NCBI GenBank assembly: GCA_963806685.1
Contig: CAWDZB010000006.1
Coordinates: forward strand, 1 to 64,000
Source of the DNA: DDH964 sp963806685
GTDB taxonomy: Bacteria; Desulfobacterota; Desulfuromonadia; Desulfuromonadales; DDH964
Direction of reading: 5' to 3'
Length of the DNA stretch: 64,000 nucleotides
In this document: positions 18,220-27,248 of the stretch, in pieces
Layout: every line of letters begins with the position of its first letter
How positions within the stretch are numbered: position 1 is the first letter of the stretch
Notes under the pieces: model-generated
What the model saw: the letters and a program-made list of their open reading frames with translations, nothing else
Database searches by the model: none
What the model was told of the DNA's origin: nothing
Position numbers and translations under genes: made by a program

Positions 18220-20226
18220 TCAGCCGCCCGAACGGGTGGTCTCCCTGAGCTGCTCCAGTTGCTCCAGGACCTCGCGACTCCCCGCCTGGCGCTCTTCCAT
18301 GGCTTGGAAAATCCGTCCCACCATGTCGGTCACCAGGCGCGCCGCCGACTCGATGTCGCCGGTCGCCTGCTGCTGCCTGGCCGTCGCGGCGGCCATGTTG
18401 TCGGCCATGTTCATGACCTCCTCGATCGACTGCACGATATTGCGCGTTCCCTGGGCCTGCTCGCGGGAGGCGACGGAGACCTGCGAGGACATCTCGCCGA
18501 GGTCCTCGATCGAACGGCTGACCGATTCGACGGCCCGCCCCACCTCCCGGGTCGCCTTGCGGATATCGCGACTCATCACCATCGCCTGGTCGGAGGAGTC
18601 CAGGATCTGCTGCAGCGACCTCTCCAGGCCATGTCCCTTGTCGATCCCCTTGGTGACCAGCTTGCGGGTCTGGCCGATATGCTCGACGGTCTCGCGGGTA
18701 AAGGCCTGGATCTCCTCGATGATGCGGGTGATCTCCCCGGTCGAACCGGCGGCCTCCTGGGAAAGGCTGCGCACCTCCTCGGCGACCACCGCGAAGGAAC
18801 GGCCGTTCTCACCGGCCTGGGCGGCGATGATCGCGGCGTTGAGGGCCAGCAGGTTGGTCTTCTGGGTGATCTCGGTGATCACCCCGGTGATGGTGCCGAT
18901 CTTTTCGCTTTTTTCCGAGAGGCGGTCGATCACCGCCACCGCCTCCTCCACGGAACTGGCGATGCCGACCAGCCCCTGCAGGGTTTCGGCGACGCCGTCG
19001 GTCCCCTCCTCGGCCTGGCGACGAACGGTCTCCGACATGGCATGGGAACGGACGCCGTTCTCCTCCACCGAATGGACGGTGCTGCCGATCTCGGTCATCG
19101 CCGCAATCGACTTGGCGATGAAATCGCTGAGCTGGTTGAGGTTCTGGCTGACCTGCTCGATCGACACCGAAATTTCGCTTGCCGACGAGCGGGTGGTGTC
19201 TACGGCGTGGCGGACCACATCGGCGGCATGCAGGATTTCCGCGATCGACTCCCCGGTCGCCGCCGTGGCCCGGTAGAGCGATTCGTCGCAGCGCGCATGC
19301 TCCTGCCGGTACCGCAGCAGTTCGGCAAAGGTTGCCTCCAACTCGCGGGCCAGGGTCTCCACCGCTGCGAGCAGGCTGAGCTTGGTCAGCGTGGCGGAGA
19401 CCTGGTCGGCGAAGAGCTTGACGGTATCGACGTCGGTGTCGTCGAGGGTCTTGCGCCGGGTCTTGTTGTCGACGCCGAATAGTCCCACCACCTCGTCGCG
19501 AACGATGATCGGGCAGAGGATGAAGCTGCGCGAGCGCAGTTGGACAATGTGGTCGCAGGGAGGCTTGAGATGGAACTCCTCCGGGTAGCGGGTGATGTCG
19601 TCGATGAGCAGCAGACGCCTGTCGCGCACCGCCAGAAAGAGCGCTCCGCCTCGGGCGTCGAGAGGGACAATCAGGCCGCCGACATTGTTCTGACCGGAGC
19701 CGCGGCTGGCCATGAACTCGAGGCGGTCCCGTTCCCGGTTGACCATCAGGATATTTACCCGGTCGTAGCCGAGGATTTCGTGCAGGCCGTCGGCGGCCAG
19801 ACGCATGACCTCTTCCGGATCGCTGGTCTTCTGGATGTGGTTGTTGATGGCGTGAAAGTTCTTGAGTCCGTTGTTGAGGTCGAGAAAGCGGCGCTCGAAA
19901 TCTTCCTTCTGGCTGGCCACGACACGGTTGAGTTCGTCGAGCCGCGTGGCCCGCTCATGGATCTGCTGCGAGGCGTTGCCGATCAGGAAGCCGAACAGGC
20001 CGAGGACGGCCGCCGTACCGCCGCCCATGTAGCAGAACAGCACCTGGCTCTCCCCGGTGTGGAGGATGTCGTCGGCGACTTGGGCGAAAATCCCGAGCGA
20101 AGCGTTCCTGAACAGCAGCAGACGCAGCACCAGCCAGCCGGCCGGAGCCAGAAACCCCAGGCAGACCCCGTAAAAGGCATACTTCCAGCTGCGCCGAACG
20201 CCCTCTTCTCGACCTTTTGCGTTCAT
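18220..20226 (-). CDS. GAF-domain methyl-accepting chemotaxis protein
   Basis: 668 residues. Two TM helices at the N terminus (about 15-40 and 65-90), then a short coiled coil, a GAF domain (about 110-270) and a cytoplasmic MCP signalling domain (about 320-660). The hairpin tip has ENGRSFAVVAEEVRSLSQEA, where CheA and CheW dock. There is almost no periplasmic domain, so the stimulus is probably sensed inside the cell by GAF or through the membrane. ATG at 20226 has GGGAG upstream; the earlier TTG start would run into a terminator. No che genes are nearby. Confidence 0.88.
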   Translation of the reverse strand: MNAKGREEGVRRSWKYAFYGVCLGFLAPAGWLVLRLLLFRNASLGIFAQVADDILHTGESQVLFCYMGGGTAAVLGLFGFLIGNASQQIHERATRLDELNRVVASQKEDFERRFLDLNNGLKNFHAINNHIQKTSDPEEVMRLAADGLHEILGYDRVNILMVNRERDRLEFMASRGSGQNNVGGLIVPLDARGGALFLAVRDRRLLLIDDITRYPEEFHLKPPCDHIVQLRSRSFILCPIIVRDEVVGLFGVDNKTRRKTLDDTDVDTVKLFADQVSATLTKLSLLAAVETLARELEATFAELLRYRQEHARCDESLYRATAATGESIAEILHAADVVRHAVDTTRSSASEISVSIEQVSQNLNQLSDFIAKSIAAMTEIGSTVHSVEENGVRSHAMSETVRRQAEEGTDGVAETLQGLVGIASSVEEAVAVIDRLSEKSEKIGTITGVITEITQKTNLLALNAAIIAAQAGENGRSFAVVAEEVRSLSQEAAGSTGEITRIIEEIQAFTRETVEHIGQTRKLVTKGIDKGHGLERSLQQILDSSDQAMVMSRDIRKATREVGRAVESVSRSIEDLGEMSSQVSVASREQAQGTRNIVQSIEEVMNMADNMAAATARQQQATGDIESAARLVTDMVGRIFQAMEERQAGSREVLEQLEQLRETTRSGG

Positions 20227-20260
20227 CCAGGCTCTCCCACCGGCCCATTTCGCCGGGAAC

Positions 20261-20296
20261 AAAAAAAGGCACCTGGGAAGCGATGTTCCCGGTGCC
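20261..20296 (-). terminator. Rho-independent terminator after pfkA
   Basis: On the minus strand a hairpin (GGCACCGGGAA / TTCCCAGGTGCC, one mismatch, short loop) is followed by seven T. It ends the leftward string that finishes with pfkA and lies just ahead of the chemoreceptor gene. Confidence 0.85.
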
Positions 20297-20450
20297 GGCT
20301 CCTAGTCTTCCGCAGGCGCTTGGTCATGACGTCTCCATCCGCAGCGGTCCTGAGAGGGTAAGCAGGTAACTAGTTGAATTTATGAATTCCTTGGTTACAG
20401 TAGCGAGCCGCTCGCCGGTCGTCAAGAAAAATTCTCCGGTAAAGCTTCAT

Positions 20451-21539
20451 TCAGCGCCCGAGGCAAATTCCCAGTTCCTCGGCTGTGTGGCAGAGTTCGC
20501 CGTCCGGGTCGACGCGGTTGAGAGCACCCACCGCCACAACGATCGGTACCGATTCCAGGCAGCGACCGCGCAAGGCCACCATGCACCCGAACTGTCCATT
20601 CTCGATCATCTCCACTGCGCGGACTCCGAAGCGCGAGCCGAGGATGCGGTCGAAGGGGGTCGGGCTGCCGCCCCGCTGCACGTGGCCGAGGACCACCACC
20701 CGGTTTTCCAGGCCGGTGCAGTCGCCGAGTTGGGTCGCCAGCGCCTGGCCGATGCCGCCAAGCCGCTCGACGCCATGATTTTCGCCGGTACTTTGCTGCA
20801 GCACCCGGTCCCCTCCGGCGGGGAAGGCTCCCTCGGCGACGACGATGAGCGAGAAGCGCCGGCCCAGTTCCTGGCGGCGGTTGATGGCGGCACAGACGGT
20901 ATCGAAAACGAAGGGGATCTCCGGGATCAGGATCACGTCGACGGAGCCGGCGATTCCCGACTCGAGGGCGATCCAGCCGGCATCGCGCCCCATGACCTCG
21001 ACGATCATCACCCGGTGGTGGCTCTCCGCGGTGCTGTGCAGACGGTCGAGGGCTTCGGTGACCACTCCGACCGCTGAGTTGTAGCCGAAGGTAATGTCGG
21101 TCCCGCACAGGTCGTTGTCGATGGTCTTCGGGACGCCGACGACCTTGATCCCCAGTTCACCCAGCCGGTGGGCGATCTGCAGCGTCCCGTCGCCGCCGAC
21201 GACGATCAGCGCTTCGGCGCCGAGCCGGCGGAAGTTCTCCAACACCTCGGCGGAAATGTCGCGCAGCGCCATCTTCCCTTCCTCGCGGACCGGATAGGCG
21301 AAGGGGTTGCCGCGATTGCTGGTGCCGAGGATGGTTCCGCCGAGGGGCAGAATGCCGCGCACCATCTCCAGGTCAAGTTCCCGCCAGCGCGGGGTGCCGA
21401 CCAGGCCGTCGAAGCCGTCCTCGATGCCAATCACCCGCCAGCCCCGCTGCAGCACCGCGGCCCGCACCGTAGCGCGAATAACGGCGTTGAGGCCGGGGCA
21501 GTCGCCGCCGCCGGTGAGGATCGCAATTGTTTTGGCCAT
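20451..21539 (-). CDS. pfkA: 6-phosphofructokinase
   Basis: 362 residues. N-terminal GGGDCPGLNAVIR is the nucleotide loop; GGDGTLQIAHR and PKTIDNDL are the substrate loops; MGRDAGWIA and HVQRGG contact fructose-6-phosphate. The pair Gly in GGDG and Lys in PKTIDND is a mixed signature: PPi-dependent enzymes usually have GGDD with Lys, while classical ATP enzymes have GGDG with Gly. By family precedent GGDG predicts ATP use. ATG at 21539 has GGAGGG upstream; the longer frame reads into exbD. Confidence 0.9.
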   Translation of the reverse strand: MAKTIAILTGGGDCPGLNAVIRATVRAAVLQRGWRVIGIEDGFDGLVGTPRWRELDLEMVRGILPLGGTILGTSNRGNPFAYPVREEGKMALRDISAEVLENFRRLGAEALIVVGGDGTLQIAHRLGELGIKVVGVPKTIDNDLCGTDITFGYNSAVGVVTEALDRLHSTAESHHRVMIVEVMGRDAGWIALESGIAGSVDVILIPEIPFVFDTVCAAINRRQELGRRFSLIVVAEGAFPAGGDRVLQQSTGENHGVERLGGIGQALATQLGDCTGLENRVVVLGHVQRGGSPTPFDRILGSRFGVRAVEMIENGQFGCMVALRGRCLESVPIVVAVGALNRVDPDGELCHTAEELGICLGR

Positions 21540-21582
21540 CAGTGACTTCCCTCCGGGCATTCCCTGGCCCTCAAGGCCCGAT

Positions 21583-21993
21583 TCAGTGCTGCTGTTTCGG
21601 CTCGGTGGCGATCGCCAGCTTGCCGAAGCCGGCGGCTCGGGCCGCATCCATCAATTCGACCACCTTGCCGTGGCGGCTCTGCGCATCGGCGTAGAGGACA
21701 AAGGTCATCGCCGCACCCTTGGCACCGTATTCCTGCAGGCGCTGGCGCAGCTCGGCGAGGGTGACCGGCTGGTCGCCGAGAGCGATCTCGCCGGCGGCGG
21801 AGAGATAGACCTTGATCTCCTTGGGCTCGGTGACGCTGCGCTTGGCACCGGATTCGGGAAGCTTGATGGTCAACCCCGGGCTGGCGACAAAGGTGGTGGA
21901 AATCATGAAGAAGATCAGCAGCAGAAAAACCACGTCGACCATCGAGGTCAGGTCGACCTTCGGCTCATCGCGCCGTTTGCGCAGCCAGGCCAT
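21583..21993 (-). CDS. exbD: ExbD/TolR-family biopolymer transport protein
   Basis: 136 residues with one N-terminal TM helix (VDLTSMVDVVFLLLIFFM) carrying the conserved proton-pathway Asp, then a periplasmic domain. Partner of the adjacent ExbB-like channel; together they convert proton motive force into movement of a TonB- or TolA-type partner. No tonB, tolA or receptor gene is in the window, so the driven system is unknown. Confidence 0.9.
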   Translation of the reverse strand: MAWLRKRRDEPKVDLTSMVDVVFLLLIFFMISTTFVASPGLTIKLPESGAKRSVTEPKEIKVYLSAAGEIALGDQPVTLAELRQRLQEYGAKGAAMTFVLYADAQSRHGKVVELMDAARAAGFGKLAIATEPKQQH

Positions 21994-21996
21994 GGC

Positions 21997-22605
21997 TCAA
22001 TTCTCCCCGTGGCCGAGAAGATCGACAACCTGCAGCGACCAGGCTTCCATCTCCAGGGTCAGCCTATCAAGCCTGGCGGAGAGGTATTTGTGCAGCAGGA
22101 TGGTGGGGATCGCCACCGCCAGGCCGGCGGCGGTGGTGATCAGTGCCTGGGAGATGCCGCCGCCGAGGGTGGCCGGGGTGCCGACTCCCTGGGTGGCAAT
22201 GACGTTGAAGGCCTGGATCATCCCCAGCACCGTCCCGAGAAGGCCGAGCAGCGGCGAGAGCGAGGCAATGGTGCCGAGCAACCCGAGATAGCGTTCGAGG
22301 GGGGCCACCTCGCGGCGCCCAACCTCTTCGGTCACCTCCTTGATCTGGGTGCGCGGTCGTCCCGCGGCCCGCAGGGCGGCCAGCAACACCCGTCCCAGCG
22401 GGGTGTCGCCCCGTTGACAGACGGCCACCGCCTCGGCCAGCCGCTGGCTGCCGAGCAGGCTGCCGACTTCGCGAACCAGGTCGGCGGCGCCCCGTCGAAA
22501 CCGATAAAAGGTCCATAGCCGTTCGAGGAAAATGGCCAGGGCCAGCACCGAACAGAAGAGGATCGGGTACATGAGCGGCCCGCCCTTTTGAAAAATCTCC
22601 AGCAT
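21997..22605 (-). CDS. exbB: MotA/TolQ/ExbB proton channel family protein
   Basis: 202 residues with three TM helices (about 10-30, 105-130, 145-170). The TM2-TM3 core ASLSPLLGLLGTVLGMIQAF is the family hallmark, and the closing segment is ISQALITTAAGLAVAIPTI. Start at ATG 22605; a TTG two codons earlier is nearer to GGA and also possible. Three bases separate its stop from exbD. Confidence 0.9.
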   Translation of the reverse strand: MLEIFQKGGPLMYPILFCSVLALAIFLERLWTFYRFRRGAADLVREVGSLLGSQRLAEAVAVCQRGDTPLGRVLLAALRAAGRPRTQIKEVTEEVGRREVAPLERYLGLLGTIASLSPLLGLLGTVLGMIQAFNVIATQGVGTPATLGGGISQALITTAAGLAVAIPTILLHKYLSARLDRLTLEMEAWSLQVVDLLGHGEN

Positions 22606-22636
22606 GGACAAGGAATTCCTTTCGTGGTGTTTGGGA

Positions 22637-22936
22637 TCAGTTGCCGCGGCCGGTGTCGTTCCCCGCCGAGGGACCGGCGCTCCCCGAGGCACCGCGCTGC
22701 GCCAGCTCCCGCTCCAGGCGGGCAACCTGCCGGCGCAGGGAGGTCTGGCGGACTGCGCCGGCGAGAGCGGCCAGCAGGTAACCGAGAGCGAAGAAGACCA
22801 GCAAAAAGACGAACAGCGGCAGCTCCGGGGTCTGGTAGCCGAAGGCCGACAGCTTGACCGGTGCGGCGTTGGTCAGGGCCAGAAACAGCAGCAGGGCCAG
22901 CGCCAGCAGGGCGACAACGTTACGCAGGATGGTCAT
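22637..22936 (-). CDS. LapA-domain (DUF1049) inner membrane protein
   Basis: 99 residues, two TM helices (about 7-24 and 42-63) followed by a charged coiled tail (RRQVARLERELAQR). Matches the LapA/YciS layout, in which the protein helps assemble lipopolysaccharide at the inner membrane. Its ATG overlaps the HIT gene stop (ATGA), so it is translated with it. Confidence 0.75.
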   Translation of the reverse strand: MTILRNVVALLALALLLFLALTNAAPVKLSAFGYQTPELPLFVFLLVFFALGYLLAALAGAVRQTSLRRQVARLERELAQRGASGSAGPSAGNDTGRGN

Positions 22937-23424
22937 GGCTTTCTCCCGGCAAAGGCGCTGCGCAGCAGCTGGTAGGTTTCCTCGAGGTGCTGGGGAATGA
23001 CCCGCACCTCGGCAAAGACCGGCATGAAGTTGGTGTCCCCGATCCAGCGCGGCACGATGTGCAGATGCAGGTGTTCGGCGATCCCGGCGCCGGCGATCTG
23101 CCCGAGGTTCATGCCGATGTTGAAGCCCTGGGCCCCGACCCGTTCCCCCAAAACCTCCCGGCAAAGGCGCAGCAGGGCGTGCATTTCCAGGACTTCGGCC
23201 ACGTCGAGGTCGACGATGTCGGCGATGTGCCGGTAGGGGGCGATGAGCAGGTGACCGTTGCTGTAGGGGAACCGGTTCATCAGCACGCAGGCCACCGCGC
23301 CGCGCACCAGGACCAGGCGGGAGGCGTCCTCGGCCGCCTTTTCGCCGAGGCAGAAGATGCAGCCGTCGGCCGATGACTCCCCCTGGATGTAATCCAACCG
23401 CCACGGTGCCCAGAGCTGTTTCAT
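22933..23424 (-). CDS. HIT-family nucleotide hydrolase/transferase
   Basis: 163 residues. The histidine triad is EHLHLHIVPRW (H-x-H-x-H), and an N-terminal CIFC is typical of the Zn-binding Ap4A-phosphorylase-like branch with an MKQLWAPWR opening. Likely acts on dinucleoside polyphosphates or AMP conjugates. ATG at 23424 has GGAGAG upstream. Confidence 0.88.
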   Translation of the reverse strand: MKQLWAPWRLDYIQGESSADGCIFCLGEKAAEDASRLVLVRGAVACVLMNRFPYSNGHLLIAPYRHIADIVDLDVAEVLEMHALLRLCREVLGERVGAQGFNIGMNLGQIAGAGIAEHLHLHIVPRWIGDTNFMPVFAEVRVIPQHLEETYQLLRSAFAGRKP

Positions 23425-23434
23425 GTTCTCTCCT

Positions 23435-23932
23435 TCAATCGGCATCGATATTGATGATCCGCCCCTCGATGGTCGCTCCGAGTTCGAGGGTGCCCACCGA
23501 GTGCCAGGGCGCCTCCCGGCGATCGGTGGGGCTCCCGGGATTGAACAGCAGCAGGCCTTCCCGCACCTCGCAGCATGGGAAGTGGCTGTGGCCGAAGACC
23601 AGGCAGTCGAGCGCCTCGCCGCGAAACTCCCGGAGCACCTTCTCGGCCAGGCCTTGAGGGGCGCCCCAGCCGTGAATCAGACCGATGCGGTAGCCACCGA
23701 GCTCGACGATGCGCCGCTGCGGAACCCCGCGCTGGGGCGGATCGAGATTGCCGCGCACCCGATAGAGCTTGCGGTCGCCTAGGCCGAGCAGGACATCGGG
23801 ATCGACCAGGTCCCCGGCATGCAGGATCACCTCGGCATCCCGAAAATAGCGCGCCACCAGCCGCTCCATCACCTGCCCACCCTGGCTGAAGCCTTGCAGG
23901 TGGGTATCGGAGAGAACGCCGACGCGGATCAC
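23435..23932 (-). CDS. YfcE/MJ0936-type metallophosphoesterase
   Basis: 165-residue calcineurin-like phosphodiesterase. Metal ligands in VGVLSDTHLQ, HAGDLVD, GNLD (variant of GNCD), LIHGW and FGHSHFP. Such proteins hydrolyse phosphodiesters; the natural substrate is unknown. First gene of the string leading to pfkA. Confidence 0.85.
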   Translation of the reverse strand: MIRVGVLSDTHLQGFSQGGQVMERLVARYFRDAEVILHAGDLVDPDVLLGLGDRKLYRVRGNLDPPQRGVPQRRIVELGGYRIGLIHGWGAPQGLAEKVLREFRGEALDCLVFGHSHFPCCEVREGLLLFNPGSPTDRREAPWHSVGTLELGATIEGRIINIDAD

Positions 23933-24298
23933 GGCGCCACCGCAGGCAGAAATCTGTTCATCGTTCGCAGTTATCGAAGAAGAACTGGATATCCGGCACT
24001 CACGGCGCCGGGGCGGATGCAGGTCACCGCCTTGTTTTACCCCTGCAACCCGGGAGTGTCAATTGGATTTGAGCCGGGAAAGTATTCTGCCAAGGGGGCG
24101 GAAATATCCCGTGAATGGCCAAAATCAGCCAGCTGCAGATATCTGGAGGGACGTCGGACCATGTGAAATATCGGTGGCTGGGCGTTGACGGCCCGGTTTT
24201 CGGCGCTATTTTATCAACAGCGTTTAATTGGCACCCCGGTTGCTAAGATTAGATGTAACAACGTTTCTGAAACAATGTTCTCTTTTGGCATATTCTGC

Positions 24299-24327
24299 TT
24301 GACATCGGCCAGGCCAGGCGCTATTTT
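24299..24327 (+). promoter_or_regulatory. Sigma-70 type promoter of the malic enzyme gene
   Basis: TTGACA at 24299-24304, a 17-base spacer and TATTTT at 24322-24327. It lies about 140 bp upstream of the start in a 530-bp gene-free interval (23933-24465) whose right part is AT-rich. The rest of the interval shows no gene. Confidence 0.65.
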
Positions 24328-24465
24328 CCCGATTTAATCGTCGATAAATTTTTTCGGAATATTTTTAGTCAAACTATTTTCGCCCCCTCTAAACCCCAAC
24401 CCCAGCACGCCATGCCCCGCCACGGGGCAACCGGCGCCAATCACCCGGACAGGAGGAACATCCCC

Positions 24466-26727
24466 ATGTCAAAACGTCAGGACGCCCTGGACTACCACAG
24501 TTCGGGCCGTAAAGGAAAGATCGAAGTCATCACCACCAAGCCCTGCGCCACCAGCCGCGACCTGTCGCTGGCCTACAGCCCCGGCGTCGCCGAGCCTTGC
24601 CTGGAGATCGAAAAGAATCCGTTGATGGCCTACGAATACACTGCCAAGGGGAACCTGGTGGCGGTGGTTTCCAACGGCACCGCGGTGCTCGGCCTCGGCG
24701 ACATCGGCGCCATGGCCGGCAAGCCGGTCATGGAGGGCAAGGGTGTCCTGTTCAAGCGCTTCGCCGATGTCGACGTTTTCGACATCGAACTCGACACCAA
24801 GGATTCGGACGAGATCATCCGCACCGTCAAGCTCCTCGAGCCGACCTTCGGCGGCATCAACCTCGAGGACATCAAGGGCCCCGAGTGTTTCTACATCGAG
24901 GAAGAGCTGAAGAAGATCATGAACATCCCGGTCTTCCACGACGACCAGCACGGCACCGCGATCATCGCCAACGCCGGTCTGATCAACGCCCTAGAGGTGG
25001 TTGGCAAGAAGATCAGTGAGGTCAAGATCGTCGTCAACGGGGCCGGCGCCGCCGGCATCGCCTGCGCCAACATGGCCCTGGTCCTCGGTGCCCGGCCTGA
25101 GAATCTCTACGCCTGCGACACCAAGGGGGTCATTTACAGGGGGCGCGCCGAGGGGATGAACGAATACAAGGCGCGTCTTGCCAACGACACCGAGGCCCGC
25201 ACCCTGGAAGACGCAATGACCGGCGCCGACGTCTTCTTCGGCGTCTCCGCCAAGGGCGCGGTCACCCCGGAGATGGTCCGCTCCATGGCCAAGGACCCGA
25301 TCATCTTCGCCATGGCCAACCCCGACCCCGAGATCACCCCGGACGAGGCCAAGGCGGTGCGCGAGGACGTCATCGTCGGCACCGGCCGCAGCGACTACCC
25401 CAACCAGGTCAATAACGTGCTGTGCTTCCCCTTCCTGTTCCGCGGCGCGCTCGACACCCACGCCACGGCGATCAACGACGAGATGAAAATGGCGGCCTGC
25501 CTGGCGCTGGCGGGCCTGGCCAAGCAGGACGTTCCCGACGCGGTGCGCAAGGCCTACGGCAACGTCGAAATCAGCTTCGGCCGCGAGTACCTGATCCCTA
25601 AACCCTTCGATCCGCGGGTGCTGCTGCACGTCGCCCCGGCGGTCGCCAAGGCGGCCATGGACAGCGGCGTGGCGCGGCGGCCGATACCCGATATGGACAA
25701 GTACAAGGAGCAGCTCGAAGCACTGCAGGGGCGCTCCAAGGAGATCATGCGCACCCTGATCAACAAGGCCAAGGCCAATCCCAAGCGGGTGGTCTTCCCC
25801 GAGGGGGAGGAGGAGAAGATCCTGCGCGCCGCCCAGGTCCTAGTCGACGAAGGCATCGCCGTCCCGATCCTGCTCGGCGACGAACAGGAGATCCGCGATA
25901 AGGTCCAGGAGCTCGGCCTCGATCTCGGCGGAGTGCAGATCATCGACCCGGCCACCTCCGACATCCGCGGCGAGTACATCGACGAGCTCTTCGCCATGCG
26001 CCAGCGCAAGGGGGTGACCCGCGCCGAGGCCAAGCGCTTGATCAAGAAGAACCGCAACTACTACGGCGCGATGATGCTGCAGCACGGCGACGCCGACGCG
26101 CTGCTGTCGGGCCTCAACCACCACTATCCCGAGACCATCCGCCCGGCGCTGGAGATCATCGGCAAGCAGGAGGGTCTCTCCAAGGTCCACGGCCTGTACA
26201 TGATGGTCTTCAAGAAGCAGGTGGTCTTCTGCGCGGACACCACGGTGACCATCGAGCCGACCGCCGAGGAGCTGGCCGAGACCGCGATCCTCACCGCCCA
26301 GAAGGCCCGCCACTTCGAGGTCGAGCCGAAAGTGGCAATGCTCTCCTTCTCCAACTTCGGCAGCGCCGATCACCCGCTGACCCTCAAGGTCAAACGCGCC
26401 ACCGCGCTGGTCAAGGAGTGGGCGCCGGAACTGGTGGTCGACGGCGAGGTTCAGGCCAACGTCGCCCTTGACCCAGAGCTGACCGCCCTGCAGTACCCCT
26501 TCTCCAAGCTCAAGGGGGACGCCAACGTGCTGATCTTCCCCGACCTGCAGTCGGGCAACATCTCCTACAAGCTGCTCAACAAGCTGGGTGGCGCCGAGAC
26601 CGTCGGGCCGATCCTGATGGGGATGAAAAAGCCGGTGCACGTGCTGCAGCGCGGCGACGACGTCTCGGACATTATCAACATGGCCGCGGTGGCGGTGGTT
26701 GACGCCCAGGAGTTAGCGGCTCGCTAG
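24466..26727 (+). CDS. maeB: NADP-dependent malic enzyme with C-terminal phosphotransacetylase-like domain
   Basis: 753 residues. Oxidative decarboxylation of malate to pyruvate. The N-terminal catalytic domain (1-400) has SRDLSLAYSPGVAEPC, FHDDQHGTAIIANAG and the NAD(P) loop VVNGAGAAGIACANM. Residues about 430-753 resemble phosphate acetyltransferase and usually act as a regulatory domain responding to acetyl-CoA in MaeB enzymes. Start at ATG 24466 with AGGAGG upstream. Confidence 0.92.
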   Translation: MSKRQDALDYHSSGRKGKIEVITTKPCATSRDLSLAYSPGVAEPCLEIEKNPLMAYEYTAKGNLVAVVSNGTAVLGLGDIGAMAGKPVMEGKGVLFKRFADVDVFDIELDTKDSDEIIRTVKLLEPTFGGINLEDIKGPECFYIEEELKKIMNIPVFHDDQHGTAIIANAGLINALEVVGKKISEVKIVVNGAGAAGIACANMALVLGARPENLYACDTKGVIYRGRAEGMNEYKARLANDTEARTLEDAMTGADVFFGVSAKGAVTPEMVRSMAKDPIIFAMANPDPEITPDEAKAVREDVIVGTGRSDYPNQVNNVLCFPFLFRGALDTHATAINDEMKMAACLALAGLAKQDVPDAVRKAYGNVEISFGREYLIPKPFDPRVLLHVAPAVAKAAMDSGVARRPIPDMDKYKEQLEALQGRSKEIMRTLINKAKANPKRVVFPEGEEEKILRAAQVLVDEGIAVPILLGDEQEIRDKVQELGLDLGGVQIIDPATSDIRGEYIDELFAMRQRKGVTRAEAKRLIKKNRNYYGAMMLQHGDADALLSGLNHHYPETIRPALEIIGKQEGLSKVHGLYMMVFKKQVVFCADTTVTIEPTAEELAETAILTAQKARHFEVEPKVAMLSFSNFGSADHPLTLKVKRATALVKEWAPELVVDGEVQANVALDPELTALQYPFSKLKGDANVLIFPDLQSGNISYKLLNKLGGAETVGPILMGMKKPVHVLQRGDDVSDIINMAAVAVVDAQELAAR

Positions 26728-26750
26728 AGCCAAGTTAGTACGAAAGTCAT

Positions 26751-26787
26751 AAAAACGGGGGAGCGAATTCGCTCCCCCGTTTTTTTC
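26751..26787. terminator. Strong bidirectional terminator after maeB
   Basis: A perfect 13-bp stem, ACGGGGGAGCGAA, with its complement, is flanked by A5 on the left and T7 on the right, so it can work in both directions. Confidence 0.93.
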
Positions 26788-27248
26788 ATTGTCTCTTCCC
26801 GCGGGAACTTCCTGTAGGTGGAAATCGCAAATCAAAACCGGCGGGGGGCATGCGGTCGCCGCGCTGCGGTGCCGTGAACCCCGGGGCTGACAGAAGACCT
26901 TGGCAGCGCTCCGTAGCCAGGGTCGTTTTTTCAATCCATAAGGAGTACGGCCTCCAGGAGTAAACCTGCTTCGTTCTTCGCGGTTAGAGGCTCGGGTGGT
27001 TTAAAGGCATTTAAAAACAAACAGTGCCGGGTTTGCAAAAATTCTCGCGGGCTGCAGGCCGGGACCAGCGAAGTTAAAGTTCCGGTTCCAGGAAAGTTGC
27101 AGCCTGCCTTCGGTCCCAGCAGTCCGCCCCGCGCCATTCTCCCCGGAAAGTCGTTTTCGCCATCCTCCCCCTTCCCTGCCCTCCCCTTTCCTGCTAAGAT
27201 TGCGCCTCACCAACCGGCTTCCGGCCGGAGTCAAGAGGAGTCCTTTCC
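26788..27248. other. Gene-free interval upstream of thrC
   Basis: About 460 bp. No open frame with a start site, no tRNA, and no hairpin with a T run. Presumably holds the thrC promoter, but no clear -35/-10 pair stands out. Confidence 0.4.
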
